This document shows, one piece after another, positions 32,251 to 39,539 of a stretch of 39,539 nt of DNA (position 1 is its first letter; every line of letters begins with the position of its first letter). Position numbers and translations under genes: made by a program. This stretch comes from CAYZPB01 sp964551195 (GTDB lineage Bacteria > Bacillota > Bacilli > Tepidibacillales > Tepidibacillaceae), in contig CAZKBI010000011.1 of assembly GCA_964551195.1 (NCBI GenBank), forward strand, positions 1 through 39,539. Direction: 5' to 3'. The notes beneath the pieces are model-generated. The model did not search any database. It was not told the origin of the DNA and saw nothing but the letters and a program-made list of their open reading frames with translations.

Positions 32251-33177
32251 ATGGAAGATAAATACTATCCAATACGAGTCGTTAAAATTCTAATAATAAT
32301 TATAATTGTTCTTCTCTTGGTGATTATAGGTGGAGCAATCTACTATTATGCTAGCAATCAGTATGATGCCGGGGAGGTTGTTGCTGTTGTAAACAATGTG
32401 GAGATTCGCGAAGCTCAGTTCTATAATGAGTTAAAGAACCGTTATGGAGTAACCACGATAAATGAGATGATTGAGCGGCTGGTGATCCGTGATGCCGCCG
32501 TAAAATATAATATTACTGCAAATAAATTAGAGACTAAACGAGAACTTGAGCAGTTCCGCAGCCAATTTGCATCAGAGGAAGAATTTATTGGTTATCTTGG
32601 AAGTGAACTAGGTATGACTTTGGAGCAGTTTACTCGGGAGGTTGAGTACTATATACTCTGGGAACAGTTAGCAACTAGAGATGTTGAGATTTCGGAGGAT
32701 AGCGTTAATCTCTACTATCAGAATAATATGGATAAGTATAAGGTTCCGGAAAGCTATCACTTACAACAAATTATTGTAGAGACAGAGGGTTTAGCTAAAG
32801 ACCTGTTAATTGATATTAGAAATGGTGCTAACTTTAATCAACTGGCTCGCACAATGTCCTTAGATTATATGTCGATAAGTACTGGTGGCGATCTGGGTTA
32901 TGTCAATGCTGATAGTATGATGGTCGACCCACTAATTATTCGAAAAGCTCGTATCATGGAAGAGCGTGAGTTAGCAATTGTACAAGTCGGTGAATATTAT
33001 CATATTATTCAGCTTCTTGGTTCAAAGAAGGCCTACCAATTCAGTTATACAGAGGTCAGGGACCAAATCGCGAGAGAACTAGCGCTGAACCATGCGGAAC
33101 CGTTAGGAGTAGTGATGGAGCAGCTTAAACGGGAACTGGGAGTAGAGATTATTGATGAGTCACTTAAGATGAGGTGA
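32251..33177 (+). CDS. Membrane-anchored SurA/PrsA-like foldase with degenerate parvulin domain (YacD-like)
   Basis: Likely extracytoplasmic chaperone. A Lys/Arg-poor N-terminus leads to one strong membrane segment (residues 11-33) and no lipobox, so it should be a signal-anchored protein. A SurA-N-like helical region (about 43-145) and a parvulin-like domain (about 165-258) follow. The domain keeps TGGDLGYV (211-218) and the second His (H251 in YYHIIQL), but the first His of the usual HILV strand is Gln (Q173 in LQQIIV). Prolyl isomerase activity is therefore doubtful. 308 aa. In B. subtilis yacD lies in the same coaX-to-fol region, so the identity as its counterpart is by position and architecture. 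Confidence 0.82.
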   Translation: MEDKYYPIRVVKILIIIIIVLLLVIIGGAIYYYASNQYDAGEVVAVVNNVEIREAQFYNELKNRYGVTTINEMIERLVIRDAAVKYNITANKLETKRELEQFRSQFASEEEFIGYLGSELGMTLEQFTREVEYYILWEQLATRDVEISEDSVNLYYQNNMDKYKVPESYHLQQIIVETEGLAKDLLIDIRNGANFNQLARTMSLDYMSISTGGDLGYVNADSMMVDPLIIRKARIMEERELAIVQVGEYYHIIQLLGSKKAYQFSYTEVRDQIARELALNHAEPLGVVMEQLKRELGVEIIDESLKMR

Positions 33178-33182
33178 TTAGG

Positions 33183-34382
33183 TTGAAATATAATACGCGG
33201 ATGCTGTCAATCAACAATGAGCAGCGACTTAGGCAGGAGATGTTAGAGGTTGGCGCAGATCAGGCGGGAATCAATTTAATGTTGCCTAAGGGAGAGTTTT
33301 TGACAATTAAAATTGAACAAGTCGGACTGAAAGCTGTTCTTATCTTGAAACAAGAGATGCTGTCGCGTGGTGGCGAGGCAGTTGTTAGTCGTAATGTTGC
33401 AGCTCTCGAACAGGAATTATCTGATGTGCTGTTAATGGGGACAGGAAAACAATTCACAGAGTTGATTCAAAAGCTACAAATTCAACCTTTCGGATTAAAA
33501 AACATTGCCCAGGAAATTCGTGAAGTAATCGATGCTGGGCGAACTAACAGAGTTTCACGAACCATTAAATGTAATGGCAAGGAGTTTGTAGTTGGGGATG
33601 GGAGCTTGGTTGTGGGGATCCTAAATTTAACGCCAGATTCCTTTAGCGACGGCGGGAAATATGTGAACGTGGAAAGTGCTGTGCGGCATGCATTAGAAAT
33701 GGAGCGAGACGGGGCAGATATCATTGATATTGGTGGCGAGTCTACGCGACCAGGGCACACACCAATATCTGCCGCTGAGGAATTGGATAGAATCCTGCCA
33801 GTTATTAAGAGTCTAACTGGGAAGCTTACAATCCCTATCTCTGTAGATACATCTAAGTCTGAAGTAGCAGAAAAGGCCTTAGCTGCGGGGGCAAATATAA
33901 TTAACGACATCTGGGGCTTAAAAGGTGACCCGCAAATGGCGGCAGTAGTCGCTCGCTATAAGGTGCCACTTATTATTATGCATAATCGGGAGCTCGCTAG
34001 CTACAAGTCGCTGATATCAGATATAATTGCTGACCTGCGTGAGAGTATTGGGATTGCCATAGCTGCAGGGATCGAACCTGATAGAATTATACTTGATCCA
34101 GGCATCGGCTTTGCGAAATCTCAAGAGGAGAACCTACTAGTTATGAATAGGCTTGCGGAGATCGTTAGTCTCGGCTACCCAGTTTTATTGGGTGCATCGC
34201 GAAAATCAATGATCGGCAACACGCTAAAACTTGAAAAAGACAAGCGGCTGGAGGGGACTATTGCAGCTGTCTGTCAAGGGATAGCGCAGGGTTGTCAACT
34301 TGTGCGCGTCCATGATGTGCCAGAAATTAAACGCGCGGTGACGATGATGGATGCAATGGTTAATGTTAAGGAGGGGGAGTGA
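33183..34382 (+). CDS. folP: Dihydropteroate synthase with N-terminal extra domain
   Basis: Joins pterin diphosphate and p-aminobenzoate to form dihydropteroate, the sulfonamide target. The catalytic TIM barrel begins near residue 138: VVGILNLTPDSFSDGG, DIGGESTRPGHTPIS, IPISVDTSKSEVA, and ASRKSMIG at the C-terminal side. About 130 residues precede it, unlike the ~280-aa B. subtilis enzyme; similar long forms occur in Clostridia. Their function is unclear. TTG 33183 has GAGGTG six bases upstream; GTG 33174, inside the foldase end, is an alternative. Followed by folB and folK. Confidence 0.94.
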   Translation: MKYNTRMLSINNEQRLRQEMLEVGADQAGINLMLPKGEFLTIKIEQVGLKAVLILKQEMLSRGGEAVVSRNVAALEQELSDVLLMGTGKQFTELIQKLQIQPFGLKNIAQEIREVIDAGRTNRVSRTIKCNGKEFVVGDGSLVVGILNLTPDSFSDGGKYVNVESAVRHALEMERDGADIIDIGGESTRPGHTPISAAEELDRILPVIKSLTGKLTIPISVDTSKSEVAEKALAAGANIINDIWGLKGDPQMAAVVARYKVPLIIMHNRELASYKSLISDIIADLRESIGIAIAAGIEPDRIILDPGIGFAKSQEENLLVMNRLAEIVSLGYPVLLGASRKSMIGNTLKLEKDKRLEGTIAAVCQGIAQGCQLVRVHDVPEIKRAVTMMDAMVNVKEGE

Positions 34383-34387
34383 GTTAA

Positions 34388-34747
34388 ATGGATCGTATTA
34401 TTTTTGAGAAGATACAATTTTATGCTTATCATGGCGTTTTAGAGGAAGAAAATCGACTCGGGCAGAAGTTCGAGGTTGATTTAGAGATGTATCTAGATCT
34501 ACAGAAGGCGGGCGAAAGCGACAATATTAACGATACGATAAATTATGCTAAAGTATATGATGTTGTTAACGAAATATTGATGGGAACGAAACGCCAATTA
34601 CTTGAGGCGATTGCTGAAAATATTTCACAAGAAATTCTAACCCAATTCGCAATCAGCGAGATAGTTGTACGCGTCCGTAAGCTCAACCCACCAATTCATG
34701 GCTACTTAAAGAGCGTAGCGGTTGAGATAAGGAGAGAAGCAAAATGA
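34388..34747 (+). CDS. folB: Dihydroneopterin aldolase
   Basis: Converts dihydroneopterin to 6-hydroxymethyl-dihydropterin in folate synthesis. The 119-aa protein has FYAYHGVLEEENRLGQKFEV with the catalytic Glu, TINYAKVYDVV, LLEAIAENI and the late VRKLNPPI motif with the catalytic Lys. RBS AGGGGGAG precedes the ATG. Its stop overlaps the folK start (ATGA). Confidence 0.95.
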   Translation: MDRIIFEKIQFYAYHGVLEEENRLGQKFEVDLEMYLDLQKAGESDNINDTINYAKVYDVVNEILMGTKRQLLEAIAENISQEILTQFAISEIVVRVRKLNPPIHGYLKSVAVEIRREAK

Positions 34748-35238
34748 TGGCTAAGGTTTTCCTGAGCCTCGGATCTAATATGGGCGACCGCCTGAATTAT
34801 TTAGAGAGGGCTTTTAATGAGTTAGCAGCTAATCCACAGATTACGATTGTTGACCAGTCTTCGGTTTATGAAACTAAACCGGTCGGCTATCTTGACCAAG
34901 ATGATTTCTTGAATATGGTTGTGGCAATCGCAACAAGGCTAAGCCCACATGAGCTGTTGGATTACATACAAGAAGTAGAGTTGCGCCTAGGCAGAAAGCG
35001 AGACAAACATTGGAGCCCGCGTACCATCGATATTGATATTCTGATTTTTGGAGAAGAGATTATCGAGGATGAACGATTAACTATTCCACACAAACTAATG
35101 CATGAAAGGGTCTTTGTTTTGCTTCCTCTATATGAGATTTACCAAGGACCAATTCCTGGGGTAGAACAAACTATTCCTAACTTGATACTTGATTACCAAG
35201 CTCAGTTGCCTGGCATTTCAGTCCATCAACTAGTATAG
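34744..35238 (+). CDS. folK: 2-amino-4-hydroxy-6-hydroxymethyldihydropteridine pyrophosphokinase
   Basis: Pyrophosphorylates 6-hydroxymethyl-dihydropterin to give the FolP substrate. The 164-aa protein has VFLSLGSNMGDR, SSVYETKPVGYLDQDDF-like pterin-binding loop, RKRDKHWSPRTIDIDILIF with the two metal Asp, and IPHKLMHERVFVL. Start ATG 34744 overlaps the folB stop and has GGAGAGAAG upstream; ATG 34747 directly after is equally placed. Together folP, folB and folK cover the late pterin steps, but no pab genes are here. Confidence 0.95.
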   Translation: MMAKVFLSLGSNMGDRLNYLERAFNELAANPQITIVDQSSVYETKPVGYLDQDDFLNMVVAIATRLSPHELLDYIQEVELRLGRKRDKHWSPRTIDIDILIFGEEIIEDERLTIPHKLMHERVFVLLPLYEIYQGPIPGVEQTIPNLILDYQAQLPGISVHQLV

Positions 35239-35257
35239 AGAGGGAACTTATAGATAG

Positions 35258-36244
35258 ATGAAAATAGGTAATGTAGAATTAGCTAACAATGTAATACTTG
35301 CTCCAATGGCAGGCGTTAATAATCAGGCTTTTAGGATTATAGCCCGCCACTTCGGAACAGGCCTTGTCACAACAGAGATGATTAGTGATAAGGCACTTTT
35401 ATTTAACAATGATTACACATTGCGTATGCTGGAAATTGATCCTGAGGAGCATCCTGTTAGTATGCAGATTTTTGGTGGCGAGAAAGCTAGCTTGGTTGCA
35501 GCGGCGCAGATTATTGATAGGCATTCGGCCGCAGATATTATCGATATCAACATGGGCTGTCCCGTGCCCAAGGTAACAAAAAGTGGTGGAGGATCCGCTT
35601 GGTTAACCTCACCAGATAAAATTGAAGAGACGATCGCAGCAATTGTTGCCGCGGTAAAGAAACCAGTAACGGTGAAGATCCGCAGCGGTTGGGATGAGAG
35701 AACTATTTTGGCCGTGGAGAATGCTAAAGCGATAGAGAGCGCTGGCGCTAGCGCGATTGCGATCCATGGTAGGACTAAGTCGCAAATGTACCGAGGTAGT
35801 GCTGATTGGGAGATTATTGGCAAGGTCAAGCAGGCTGTGTCGATTCCAGTAATCGGCAATGGCGATATAAGGGCGCCAGAGGACGCTAAACGAATGATTG
35901 ATGAGACAGGCGTAAATGGTGTAATGATTGGGCGTGCGGCGCTAGGTAATCCTTGGTTGCTTTATCGAACAGTGCGGTATTTAGAAGATGGTGTGACGAT
36001 TGGCGAGCCAAAGCCGCAAGAGAAATTAAGAATTGCTTTAGAACATCTTGATCGACTGGTTGAACTAAAGGGAGAAACGATGGGCGTGATGGAGATGCGT
36101 AAACATGCAGGCTGGTATTTGAGGCGCATGCCGCAGTCAGCGCGCGTGCGCGACTTAATTAATAAAGCGACCAAAAGAGCTGAAGTTGCAGCTATAATGG
36201 CCGCCTATATTGGTGACGTAGAGTTGACATTGAAAAGTGAATGA
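35258..36244 (+). CDS. dusB: tRNA-dihydrouridine synthase
   Basis: FMN enzyme that reduces uridines in tRNA with NADPH. The 328-aa protein is a TIM barrel with LAPMAGVNNQAFR, VSMQIFGGE, the catalytic Cys 101 in DINMGCPVPKV, TVKIRSGWDE, IHGRTKSQMYRGSADW and GNGDIRAPEDA, then a C-terminal helical tRNA-binding domain. It sits after folK as in B. subtilis, where yacF (dus) precedes lysS. RBS GAGAGGGA is 13 bases before the ATG. Confidence 0.95.
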   Translation: MKIGNVELANNVILAPMAGVNNQAFRIIARHFGTGLVTTEMISDKALLFNNDYTLRMLEIDPEEHPVSMQIFGGEKASLVAAAQIIDRHSAADIIDINMGCPVPKVTKSGGGSAWLTSPDKIEETIAAIVAAVKKPVTVKIRSGWDERTILAVENAKAIESAGASAIAIHGRTKSQMYRGSADWEIIGKVKQAVSIPVIGNGDIRAPEDAKRMIDETGVNGVMIGRAALGNPWLLYRTVRYLEDGVTIGEPKPQEKLRIALEHLDRLVELKGETMGVMEMRKHAGWYLRRMPQSARVRDLINKATKRAEVAAIMAAYIGDVELTLKSE

Positions 36245-36277
36245 TTTATAATCAACGCAACAAATCAAGACGGTATA

Positions 36278-36294
36278 GCTAAAAGCTTTTTAGC
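36278..36294 (+). other. Hairpin in the dusB-greA gap
   Basis: GCTAAAA (36278-36284) and TTTTAGC (36288-36294) form a 7-bp stem with a 3-nt loop, flanked by a further GTA/TAC pairing. No T-run follows directly. AAGCTTTTTA inside it recurs at 36311-36320. Possibly a weak terminator or processing site. Confidence 0.4.
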
Positions 36295-36371
36295 CCTACG
36301 CGGTTAAAATAAGCTTTTTATTATTATACTAAATTATGATTAATAATTTAGAATTAAAGAGGGGTAAGCAG

Positions 36372-36851
36372 ATGGTTAATAAAGAGATTATCGTTACAGC
36401 ATCTGGTTTTAGTAAACTGGAAGAAGAACTGGAACAATTAAAGACAGTAAAAAGACATGAAGTAACAGAGAAGATTAGAAACGCAGTCAGCTATGGCGAC
36501 ATTTCAGAGAACTCTGAATATGAGGATGCTAAGAATGAGCAGGCTTTTGTTGAGGGTAGGATTCTAACGATTGAGAACATGCTTCGCAACGCTAAGGTTA
36601 TTAAGGACGACGAAATAAATACAGACTTGGTAAGCGTTGGTACGACAGTGCGATTAAAGGATATTGAGTTTAATGAGGTTGTAGAGTATACAATAGTTGG
36701 TTCTGCTGAGGCAGATCCTGGGGCTAATTATATTTCAAATGAATCGCCACTAGGTGTGGCAATTCTTGGTAGGAAAAAGAACGATGTAGTAGACGTTAAT
36801 GCACCTTCGGGTGTTGTTAAGTATAAGATTTTATCTATTAATAAAAAATAG
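36372..36851 (+). CDS. greA: Transcription elongation factor GreA
   Basis: Binds the RNA polymerase secondary channel and stimulates cleavage of backtracked RNA. The 159-aa protein has the N-terminal coiled coil with acidic tip GDISENSEYEDAKNEQ (near residues 41-56) and the C-terminal FKBP-like domain (YTIVGSAEADP, SPLGVAILGRKKND). ATG 36372 is eight bases after AGAGGGG; an ATG at 36336 lacks an RBS. TATACT at 36325-36330 may be its -10, but no good -35 is visible. lysS follows after 48 bp. Confidence 0.96.
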   Translation: MVNKEIIVTASGFSKLEEELEQLKTVKRHEVTEKIRNAVSYGDISENSEYEDAKNEQAFVEGRILTIENMLRNAKVIKDDEINTDLVSVGTTVRLKDIEFNEVVEYTIVGSAEADPGANYISNESPLGVAILGRKKNDVVDVNAPSGVVKYKILSINKK

Positions 36852-36899
36852 TTAGGCAACTTACTCGCGTTACATTAAATTGACTTGGGGATGATTTAT

Positions 36900-38393
36900 A
36901 TGAGCGAAGAGAAAGTAGATTTAAATGATCTGCTTCTTTTACGACGCCAAAAGTTAGAAAAGCTTGAAGAGCTAGGTTTTGATCCGTTTGGACATAGCTT
37001 TGCGCAGACAATAAGGGCTGAAGAACTGTTGGAAGAGTATGAACAGTATGATAGGGAAAAGCTACAGGAAATGAATGTGGCTGTCCGTATTGCTGGCAGA
37101 ATAATGACGAAGCGGATACAAGGCAAGGCAGGCTTTGCTCATATTCAAGATGGTAGCAAAAGGATTCAACTTTACATTCGGGCGGATCAAGTTAGCGAAA
37201 ATGAGTTTGCAGCTTTTGAGTTGCTCGATTTAGGCGATATTATTGGTGTCGCGGGGACGGTATTTAAAACTAATCAGGGCGAGTTAAGTGTACGTGTCGG
37301 CGAACTTTTGGTACTGGCAAAATCACTTCACCCGCTTCCAGATAAATATCATGGGTTAAAGGATGTTGAGCTACGTTATCGCGAACGGTACGTGGATTTA
37401 ATTGTCAACCCAGAGGTTAAAGAGACCTTTATTCTTCGTAGCAAGATAATCAGTGCTTTCCGTGAATATCTAGATGGAAGAGACTATCTTGAGGTTGAGA
37501 CACCAACTTTACATAGCATAGCAGGCGGTGCAACGGCACGTCCCTTCCATACGCATCACAATACATTAGATATGGAGCTTTATCTGCGAATCGCTTTAGA
37601 GTTGCATTTGAAGCGTCTAATTGTAGGTGGAATCGATAGGGTTTATGAGATTGGTCGCGTTTTCCGTAACGAGGGAATTTCAACTAAACATAATCCTGAG
37701 TTCACAATGCTGGAGCTATATGAGGCCTATGCTGATTTAGATACAATGATGGATATCACTGAGGGTTCACTCTCATATGTAGCTCAGAAGGTCCTAGGCA
37801 CTACGACAATCGACTATCAAGGGGTTGAGATTAATCTTGCACCTAAGTGGGAGAGAATTTCAATGGTCGATGCAATCCAGAAATATAGAGGAGTCGATCT
37901 TTTAAGTGTTACGACTAATGAGGAAGCTCACAAGCTGGCTAAAGAACATGGACTTAAGGTTGAGCCGCACATGAGCTATGGTCATATCGTAAATGAATTT
38001 TTTGAAGAGTTTGTAGAAGAGAAGCTGATTCAACCAACTTTCATCTATGGACATCCAATCGAAGTTTCACCACTTGCAAAAAAGAACGAACAAGATCCGA
38101 GATTTACAGAACGTTTTGAGTTCTTTATTGTTGGACGCGAACATGGCAATGCTTTTTCTGAGTTAAATGATCCTATCGAACAACGCGAGCGTTTCGAGGC
38201 ACAATTGAAGGAAAAAGAATTAGGTAATGATGAGGCACATGAAATGGATGAGGATTTCATTCATGCTCTGGAGATTGGCATGCCACCGACTGGAGGACTA
38301 GGCATTGGTATTGACCGCGTAGTAATGCTCCTAACTAATCAAGCATCAATTCGTGATGTTCTACTTTTCCCACTGATGCGTGACCGAGGATAA
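36900..38393 (+). CDS. lysS: Lysine-tRNA ligase, class II
   Basis: Charges tRNA-Lys. The 497-aa protein has an N-terminal OB-fold anticodon-binding domain (about 55-150, with AGRIMTKRIQGKAGFAHIQD). Class II motifs follow: motif 1 RSKIISAFREYLDGR, motif 2 VFRNEGISTKHNPEFTMLE and motif 3 GLGIGIDRVVMLL. ATG 36900 is nine bases after GGGG; TTG 36885 and ATG 36891 lie in or before that RBS. No T-box leader is present. It is followed by an rRNA operon, as in B. subtilis. Confidence 0.97.
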   Translation: MSEEKVDLNDLLLLRRQKLEKLEELGFDPFGHSFAQTIRAEELLEEYEQYDREKLQEMNVAVRIAGRIMTKRIQGKAGFAHIQDGSKRIQLYIRADQVSENEFAAFELLDLGDIIGVAGTVFKTNQGELSVRVGELLVLAKSLHPLPDKYHGLKDVELRYRERYVDLIVNPEVKETFILRSKIISAFREYLDGRDYLEVETPTLHSIAGGATARPFHTHHNTLDMELYLRIALELHLKRLIVGGIDRVYEIGRVFRNEGISTKHNPEFTMLELYEAYADLDTMMDITEGSLSYVAQKVLGTTTIDYQGVEINLAPKWERISMVDAIQKYRGVDLLSVTTNEEAHKLAKEHGLKVEPHMSYGHIVNEFFEEFVEEKLIQPTFIYGHPIEVSPLAKKNEQDPRFTERFEFFIVGREHGNAFSELNDPIEQRERFEAQLKEKELGNDEAHEMDEDFIHALEIGMPPTGGLGIGIDRVVMLLTNQASIRDVLLFPLMRDRG

Positions 38394-38427
38394 ACTGTAA
38401 ACAATAAAAAGTATTTTAATTTAGCAC

Positions 38428-38457
38428 TTTACAAAGTTAGAATCATTGTGCTATTAT
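38428..38457 (+). promoter_or_regulatory. rRNA operon promoter
   Basis: TTTACA (38428-38433), 18-nt spacer, TATTAT (38452-38457) preceded by TGC, so an extended -10. The start near 38464 gives a leader of ~128 nt before mature 16S. Confidence 0.7.
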
Positions 38458-38474
38458 ATAAAAGTTGTTTAAAT

Positions 38475-38487
38475 TGTTCTTTGAAAA
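38475..38487 (+). promoter_or_regulatory. boxA-like antitermination element in the rRNA leader
   Basis: TGTTCTTTGAAAA (38475-38487) matches the boxA-like TTGTTCTTTGAAAACTA sequence found in Bacilli rRNA leaders, the Nus-factor loading site. Confidence 0.75.
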
Positions 38488-38516
38488 CTAAACAGTGTAA
38501 TAAAAAGCCAAGCGAG

Positions 38517-38591
38517 CCCTGTCGAGAGATAGGGAAAAAACGTTTTAAAGTAATAAATTGAAGAGCTAAGTAAAGCTTTTTCGATATACAA

Positions 38592-38596
<5 letters not shown>
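38517..38596 (+). other. Folded 16S leader: processing stems
   Basis: CCCTGTC (38517-38523) pairs with GATAGGG (38528-38534) around GAGA. ATAAATTG (38553-38560) pairs with CAATTTAT (38589-38596), which runs into the mature 16S 5' end. Such leader stems guide rRNA maturation; the fold here is read by eye. Confidence 0.55.

Positions 38597-39539
<943 letters not shown>

Noticed and set aside
35413..35859. Long (148-codon) reverse-strand frame opposite dusB, and similar antisense frames opposite folP, lysS and ftsH
   Set aside because: They mirror codon bias of the sense genes, lack RBS and resemble no known protein.
36852..36899. Possible T-box leader for lysS
   Set aside because: Only 48 bp separate greA and lysS, with no T-box sequence.

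Overview
The window is a stretch of chromosomal housekeeping genes from a low-GC Gram-positive bacterium of the Bacilli (Bacillales-like). Three things point there. The gene order, running from SRP RNA and dnaX through ebfC, recR, tmk, darA, holB, ricT, yabA and on to lysS and an rRNA operon, matches the origin-proximal yaa/yab/yac segment of Bacillus subtilis. The leader and 5' part of the 16S gene are Bacilli-like. Ribosome binding sites are strong and GGAGG-type, with frequent GTG and TTG starts. Almost every gene is on the + strand, as expected on a leading strand near oriC; only abrB is reversed. I could not assign a genus. Sporulation genes that sit between these same neighbours in spore formers (bofA, yabG, spoVT, yabP, yabQ, spoIIE) are absent, so the lineage may be asporogenous, although veg, spoVG, abrB and a SpoVB-type flippase are present.

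Layout. 1-199: 3' part of SRP RNA and its terminator. 257-7712: replication, recombination and nucleotide block (dnaX, ebfC, recR, a PLP decarboxylase, tmk, darA, holB, ricT, yabA), closed by a terminator. 7760-9632: tRNA and rRNA modification (a TrmN6 methyltransferase fused to a GIY-YIG domain, then rsmI). 9722-10207: abrB and the divergent abrB/metS promoter region. 10208-14077: metS, tatD, rnmV, rsmA. 14104-16183: veg, ispE and spoVG, mostly as single-gene units. 16185-19110: glmU, prs, pth. 19197-23427: mfd and a PrsA-like lipoprotein. 23440-27730: flippase, mazG, rqcP, divIC, yabR. 27736-27915: elongator tRNA-Met with its own promoter and terminator. 27981-31381: tilS and ftsH. 31469-36244: coaX, a membrane-anchored foldase, folP-folB-folK, dusB. 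36372-38393: greA, lysS. 38428-39539: rRNA promoter, leader and the first ~950 nt of 16S rRNA.

The genes cover clamp loading and initiation control, RNA processing and modification, translation, cell-wall precursor and PRPP synthesis, folate synthesis, protein export and quality control, and cell division. No stretch over 300 bp lacks a gene, and I found no mobile element, prophage, CRISPR array or defence island.

I found no previously undescribed multi-gene system. The most unusual items are in single genes: the methyltransferase/GIY-YIG fusion, a SpoVG with a ~30-residue Asp/Glu tail encoded by tandem DNA repeats, a GlmU whose beta-helix appears to have lost about 33 residues, and a foldase with a replaced parvulin His. 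Comparisons with B. subtilis proteins are from memory, not from alignments run here.
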